Source of the DNA: Balneolales bacterium
Lineage (GTDB): Bacteria; Bacteroidota; Rhodothermia; Balneolales; Balneolaceae
Direction: 5' to 3'
Length of the DNA: 10,182 nt
Assembly (NCBI GenBank): GCA_022360375.1
Contig: JAKSCW010000435.1
Coordinates: forward strand, 1 to 10,182
Shown here one piece after another: positions 6,680-10,182 of this stretch (positions are counted from its first letter, which is position 1; every line of letters starts with the position of its first letter). The position numbers and the translations under genes were made by a program. The notes below the pieces were generated by a model. The model saw only the letters and a list, made by a program, of their open reading frames with translations. It was not told the origin of the DNA and made no database searches.

Positions 6680-6750
6680 GGTCATTCTGAGGTTTGGCCG
6701 CAGTACAAGTACTTTGGAAGGCGGGCTACTGCTGTAAAATCAACGTTCCA
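6680..6750 (+). repeat. Probable decayed third copy of the palindromic element
   Basis: GTCATTCTGA (6681-6690) resembles the element's left end. ATCAACGTTCCA (6739-6750) repeats exactly the 12-mer at 6622-6633, about 58 nt from that end, much as in copies A and B. The right arm is not recognisable and the middle differs, carrying its own inverted repeat GCAGTA (6700-6705)/TACTGC (6727-6732). This suggests a partial tandem copy ending at the 3' end of the minus-strand gene. Confidence 0.4.
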
Positions 6751-6768
6751 TTTGCCACAAATCAAGGA

Positions 6769-8526
6769 CTAAACCACATTCAAATAATTCGAAAGGTTTT
6801 CATTCGAATCGAGATCCAGTTTTTTTCGGAGGCGGTATCGTCCCTGATCAACACTTTTTGGACTTATATTGAAGATGCTGGCAATGTCTTTGGAAGAGAG
6901 GTTTAACCTGACCAATGCAGCCAATCGTTTTTCCTGGTTGGAAAGGTTAGGAAACTTATGGGTCAATCGCTGAAAAAAACCTTCACAAACCTGGTCAACA
7001 TGTGTCTGAAAATCTTCCAGCTCCTGATTGATGGTAGTGTTTCTGTAAATCTTTGAACCCACCTGGTTGATATGCTTTACAGCATCGTTGTTGCTGACCT
7101 TCGATCGTAAATCAGCCATTTCGGTTTTAATTTGGTTCAAAAACTCATTTTTTTGTGCGATGTGAAGTGCATAGTTAGTGAGCTCTTTTTTGAGATATTC
7201 AGTCTCAGTTTCTTTGGATTCTAATTCTTGTTCAGCAATAATTTTGTCTTTTTCCAGTAACTGAAGTTCTTGCCTCTGAGTCACTCTCTGTCTTGACCAT
7301 ACAAGCCCCATTATTCCTATTATAAGTACCAAAGAAAACCCGATTAACGAATTTCGTGTTGTCTTTAATTCTGCTTCCTGATTCAGAAAAGCAATTTCAC
7401 GATCACGCTGTTCTGCTTCATACAGCTCTCTCATCTCAGCCAGGGCCCAGGCCTGTTCCTGGTTATACACTGAATCCCGAATATCATAGGCGTTGTTTAA
7501 CCATTCACCAGCTTCTTTGTGATTCCCAAGGGCGCTATCTGCTTTGAATAGCCTGAGAGACATTGTTTTTTGTCGATCCAAAACCCCAATATCTTTGGCA
7601 ATCCCATACCCCATTAAAAAATGCTCTTTCGCAAGTTCATTCTGATTCCTCCGGAGATAGATTTCACCCATCATTTCGTAGTCCTGGGCGATTCCCATTT
7701 TATATCCCGCCTCTATATCTAATTGCAACGTTTTCCGGATATAAAACAAAGTAGAATCGTATTCTCCAAGTTCTCTGTAGGTAACAGAGATATTATTGTA
7801 GGTATTTGCCAGCCAGCGTTTATGATTATTTGCCAAGAGCGTTTTTAATGATTCTCTATGAAGTTCTAAAGCTCGCTTATAGTCTTCATCTTCGTAAGCC
7901 ATGGAGCCCAAATTGCCTATCAAACCTGCAACTTGAATCTCATTTCCAATTTCTTCAAATACTTCTATTGCTTTAAGGTAAAATTCTTCAGCGGCTTCAT
8001 ATTCAGCATCATAATCGAACACATTTCCCAAATCCTGGTAAGCCATGCCTAGCAAGGTTTTGTCTTCCAGTGTCTCACCAATTTCAATCGCTTTATACAT
8101 CTGCTCAGCTGCTAATTGATAGTTTCCTAGCCTGGTATTAACCCGGGCAATTCGTTTTTGAGCAAATCCTAATAAAGAATCTGAAGAAACAAACTGAGCT
8201 ACCGACCGGGCTTTCAGCGCATATTCCATGGCTTCTTTATAGTCACTCTGATAGAAATAGGAATCGGCTACAATCATGTAATTATTTCCAAGTTCAAGAG
8301 TATTCCCGTATGGTTCGAGGAATTGAATAGAATTCAGGGCCAGAGCACGGGCAGTATCATAATTAGCCGATTGGATATATTCCTGTGCTAATGAATAATC
8401 AAAAAACTGGTTTGTTAATTCGGAGTCTGAGATTTCAGAAGTAAAGGGTGAATTTGTGGATGTATTTCCAGTGCACGCATACACTAATCCCAGAATAACT
8501 AAGGATAGTAATACCTGTTTAGCCAT
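6769..8526 (-). CDS. Membrane-spanning TPR sensor with cytoplasmic LuxR-like HTH
   Basis: This is a 585-residue protein with four parts. Residues 1-18 are a signal or anchor segment ending V-Y-A-C, so Cys18 may be lipidated. Residues about 30-370 are TPR-like helical repeats, with G-x-A-Y-x-D-L-G-x-V-F type cores. A transmembrane segment lies at about 392-411 (SLIGFSLVLIIGIMGLVW), followed by a long coiled coil at about 413-480. The C-terminus (about 528-585) has LSNQEKRLAAL, LSSKDIASIFNISPKSV and a basic YRLRKKL stretch, a LuxR/GerE-type DNA-binding helix-turn-helix. This layout puts the TPRs outside the inner membrane and the HTH in the cytoplasm, so it looks like a one-component transmembrane regulator, a design frequent in Bacteroidota. 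Its signal and targets are unknown. It is divergent from tsaD across only 69 bp, where I could not identify a convincing promoter for either gene. Alternative: an intracellular regulator with an N-terminal anchor. Confidence 0.85.
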   Translation of the reverse strand: MAKQVLLSLVILGLVYACTGNTSTNSPFTSEISDSELTNQFFDYSLAQEYIQSANYDTARALALNSIQFLEPYGNTLELGNNYMIVADSYFYQSDYKEAMEYALKARSVAQFVSSDSLLGFAQKRIARVNTRLGNYQLAAEQMYKAIEIGETLEDKTLLGMAYQDLGNVFDYDAEYEAAEEFYLKAIEVFEEIGNEIQVAGLIGNLGSMAYEDEDYKRALELHRESLKTLLANNHKRWLANTYNNISVTYRELGEYDSTLFYIRKTLQLDIEAGYKMGIAQDYEMMGEIYLRRNQNELAKEHFLMGYGIAKDIGVLDRQKTMSLRLFKADSALGNHKEAGEWLNNAYDIRDSVYNQEQAWALAEMRELYEAEQRDREIAFLNQEAELKTTRNSLIGFSLVLIIGIMGLVWSRQRVTQRQELQLLEKDKIIAEQELESKETETEYLKKELTNYALHIAQKNEFLNQIKTEMADLRSKVSNNDAVKHINQVGSKIYRNTTINQELEDFQTHVDQVCEGFFQRLTHKFPNLSNQEKRLAALVRLNLSSKDIASIFNISPKSVDQGRYRLRKKLDLDSNENLSNYLNVV

Positions 8527-8595
8527 TGTTGATACCTGATTGTAAGACCCTGCGAATAGAATAGACGACAGGAAAGTATAGAAAATCCGTATTTT

Positions 8596-9585
8596 ATGGG
8601 AATGAATATTTTAGGAATTGAATCATCTTGCGACGATACCTCCGCCGCTGTATTAACCAACGAAGGAATTCAATCTAACGTGATTGCATCACAATCTATC
8701 CACGTGAAATTCGGTGGCGTTGTACCGGAATTGGCTTCCCGTGCACACCAGAAAACGATCTCACAGACTGTGGAACAGGCATTAGAAGAGGCAGACACTT
8801 CTATAGACGAAATAGAGGCCATTGCAGTAACCCAGGGGCCCGGCCTGATGGGATCGCTATTGGTAGGCGTATGTTTTGCAAAAGGGCTGGCCCTTTCCCG
8901 TGGAATACCGGTGATAGGAGTGAACCATATGGATGCTCATATTTATGCTAATTTCATCGACGAAACCCCTGAATTTCCATTTGTTTGCTTAACAGTTTCC
9001 GGAGGGCATACTCAGTTGGTACATGCCAAAGCCCCTTTCGGGCATGAAATTTTGGGGCAAACTCGGGACGATGCTGCTGGTGAAGCTTTTGATAAAATCG
9101 GTAAGATTATGGGGCTCCCATATCCCGCCGGACCGCACATGGATCATCTTGCGCAAACCGGGAACCGATCTTTTCATAAGTTTCCTCAGGCGCTGCTTAA
9201 GGAAGGGCTGGATTTCAGTTTCTCGGGATTAAAAACAAGTGCTTTATACTTTCTACAGGATAAAAGTGAGGATTGGATTAAAGCACATTTAAATGATTTG
9301 TGTGCAAGTATCTCTGAAGCCATTACCGGGGTTTTAGTGCATAAACTAAAACGTGCCGTTAAGCAAACCGGAGTTAAAACCATTGCCTTAGCGGGTGGAG
9401 TTTCAGCAAACTCGATGCTTCGGGAGAAGTCGGAACATCTTGCTGCTGAATCGGGATTGACCTTACACGTTCCGAATCCGGGTTACTGTACAGACAATGC
9501 AGCCATGATTGCAATAACTGGAAAAATGAAAGCCGAATCAGGACAGTTTGATTCCCTTGCAATGCGGCCTTTCGCCTCTCTTTAA
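8596..9585 (+). CDS. tsaD: tRNA N6-adenosine threonylcarbamoyltransferase TsaD
   Basis: In the cytosol, with TsaB and TsaE, this enzyme transfers the threonylcarbamoyl group from threonylcarbamoyl-AMP to A37 of ANN-decoding tRNAs (t6A). Its 329 residues are close to E. coli TsaD (337). The metal-binding HMDAH has His111 and His115. SGGHTQL starts at 135, the nucleotide-binding AGGVSAN is at 266-272, and CTDNAAMIA contains Asp300, the third metal ligand. The N-terminus ILGIESSCDDT is diagnostic of the family. Two in-frame ATGs are possible, 8596 and 8602; the second gives the more typical MNILGIES start. Neither has a Shine-Dalgarno sequence. tsaB and tsaE are not nearby, which is common. Confidence 0.97.
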   Translation: MGMNILGIESSCDDTSAAVLTNEGIQSNVIASQSIHVKFGGVVPELASRAHQKTISQTVEQALEEADTSIDEIEAIAVTQGPGLMGSLLVGVCFAKGLALSRGIPVIGVNHMDAHIYANFIDETPEFPFVCLTVSGGHTQLVHAKAPFGHEILGQTRDDAAGEAFDKIGKIMGLPYPAGPHMDHLAQTGNRSFHKFPQALLKEGLDFSFSGLKTSALYFLQDKSEDWIKAHLNDLCASISEAITGVLVHKLKRAVKQTGVKTIALAGGVSANSMLREKSEHLAAESGLTLHVPNPGYCTDNAAMIAITGKMKAESGQFDSLAMRPFASL

Positions 9586-9654
9586 ATTTTAAATTATGAA
9601 TTTTGAATTATTTCTTATCCTCTTTCATAATTCCAAATTCCAAATTTCAAATTC
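9584..9654. repeat. Heptamer arrays arranged as a 28-bp-arm hairpin
   Basis: Four heptamers of consensus RAATTWT (9584-9611) are followed by 15 nt and then four heptamers of consensus NNAATTC (9627-9654). The second set is the inverted complement of the first: paired unit by unit, 23 of 28 positions match, and the units nearest the loop are identical (GAATTAT). The element begins inside the tsaD stop codon and ends 6 bp before the probable start of the transporter gene, so it fills the spacer. It could act as a weak AT-rich terminator or simply be a replication-slippage repeat. Confidence 0.65.
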
Positions 9655-9660
9655 CCGCAC

Positions 9661-10182
9661 GTGGAATCTATCGATGCTCTGCAATTAAATTTAGGCGGTA
9701 AAGGCTTACTGGTGATGAACATATCGTTGTGTTTCATCATGTTTGGGGTGGCGCTGGAGTTGACGGTCCGGGATTTTAAGAACCTGGTAAAGAATCCAAA
9801 ATCCACGTTGGGAGGGGTGTTTTCCCAGTTTATATTTTTGCCGGCAATTACATTTGTGTTAGTTTATTTTCTGGATCCGGCACCCAGTTTAGCACTTGGA
9901 ATGTTCATGGTGGCGGCATGTCCGGGCGGAAATATCTCCAATTTCTTTTCCCAGTTGGCGGGGGGAAATACGGCACTTTCAGTTACAATGACAGCGATCG
10001 CCACTACCTTGGCTATGATTGCTACCCCACTCAATTTCATGTTTTGGGCGAGTTTGTACGAACCTACAAATGCAATCCTGAGGGAAGTAAGTCTCGATCT
10101 GTTCAAGGTGTTTGAAATCGTGGTGTTAATTTTGGGAGTTCCCCTTATTTGCGGAATGCTGCTTCGGCACTTTAAACCCGAA
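9661..10182 (+). CDS. Bile acid:sodium symporter (BASS/SBF) family transporter, 3'-truncated
   Basis: The frame runs open to the last base, giving 174 residues of a membrane transporter that normally has about 300-330. Hydrophobic helices lie near 15-36, 48-71, 76-90, 104-129 and 149-168. The family hallmark A-A-C-P-G-G-N-I-S-N-F, then L-A-G-G-N-T-A-L-S-V, spans about 85-108. Next comes T-A-I-A-T-T-L-A-x-x-x-T-P, which in this family contributes to sodium and substrate binding near the helix crossover. Members are inner-membrane, sodium-coupled importers of organic anions; the substrate here cannot be predicted. The chosen start is GTG 9661, which gives ESIDALQLN before the first helix. ATG 9715 would cut into the first helix. 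Upstream the frame is open only back to a TAA at 9628-9630, through the heptamer array. The gene follows tsaD on the same strand. Confidence 0.88.
   Translation, partial: MESIDALQLNLGGKGLLVMNISLCFIMFGVALELTVRDFKNLVKNPKSTLGGVFSQFIFLPAITFVLVYFLDPAPSLALGMFMVAACPGGNISNFFSQLAGGNTALSVTMTAIATTLAMIATPLNFMFWASLYEPTNAILREVSLDLFKVFEIVVLILGVPLICGMLLRHFKPE

Noticed and set aside
6694..6906. Plus-strand 70-codon frame across the dnaK-regulator gap.
   Set aside because: It overlaps the decayed repeat and the HTH coding region of the minus-strand gene; no start signal or recognisable protein.
8582..8595. AAAAT/ATTTT small stem right before the tsaD ATG.
   Set aside because: A 5-bp A-T stem is expected by chance in AT-rich leader sequence.
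9864..10106. Minus-strand open frame of 80 codons, and an overlapping plus-strand frame at 9918-10115.
   Set aside because: Both lie over the BASS-family coding frame, which shows clear family motifs; they are shadows.

Overview
The window looks like ordinary chromosomal DNA from a Gram-negative bacterium of the Bacteroidota/Balneolota group. This is an inference, resting on several points. Start codons generally lack a Shine-Dalgarno sequence. There is a membrane-spanning TPR/helix-turn-helix regulator of a kind common in those phyla, and a lipoprotein with a short signal peptide. The intergenic spacers carry degenerate palindromic elements and AT-rich heptamer arrays. Gene density is high and base composition is moderate, except in one AT-rich gene.

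Layout: (1) 2-1687 +, the 3' part of a long TPR protein whose start lies outside the window. (2) A 275-bp spacer with a 109-bp palindromic element and a short heptamer array. (3) aroA (EPSP synthase, shikimate pathway), followed 41 bp later by a small, AT-rich putative lipoprotein gene whose start codon lies in a 10-bp inverted repeat. (4) A spacer with a heptamer array and a good sigma-54-type promoter, then hsp20 and dnaK on the same strand, ending in a strong intrinsic terminator. (5) A convergent spacer with a second 110-bp copy of the palindromic element, inverted relative to the first, plus a decayed third copy. (6) On the minus strand, a 585-residue TPR-membrane-HTH regulator. (7) Divergent from it, tsaD (tRNA t6A synthesis). 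(8) A hairpin-forming heptamer spacer, then the first 174 codons of a bile acid:sodium symporter (BASS/SBF) family transporter that runs off the end.

Functional links: only hsp20 and dnaK form a clear unit. The small heat-shock protein holds unfolding clients and DnaK refolds them. No terminator separates the two, so they could be read together from the sigma-54-type promoter. The other genes are housekeeping or sensory neighbours without an obvious shared pathway. I found no rRNA, tRNA, CRISPR array, transposase or phage gene. No new multi-gene system is evident. The least explained material is in the spacers (the inverted pair of ~110-bp elements and the 7-nt-periodic arrays), the sigma-54-type site and the AT-rich lipoprotein gene.
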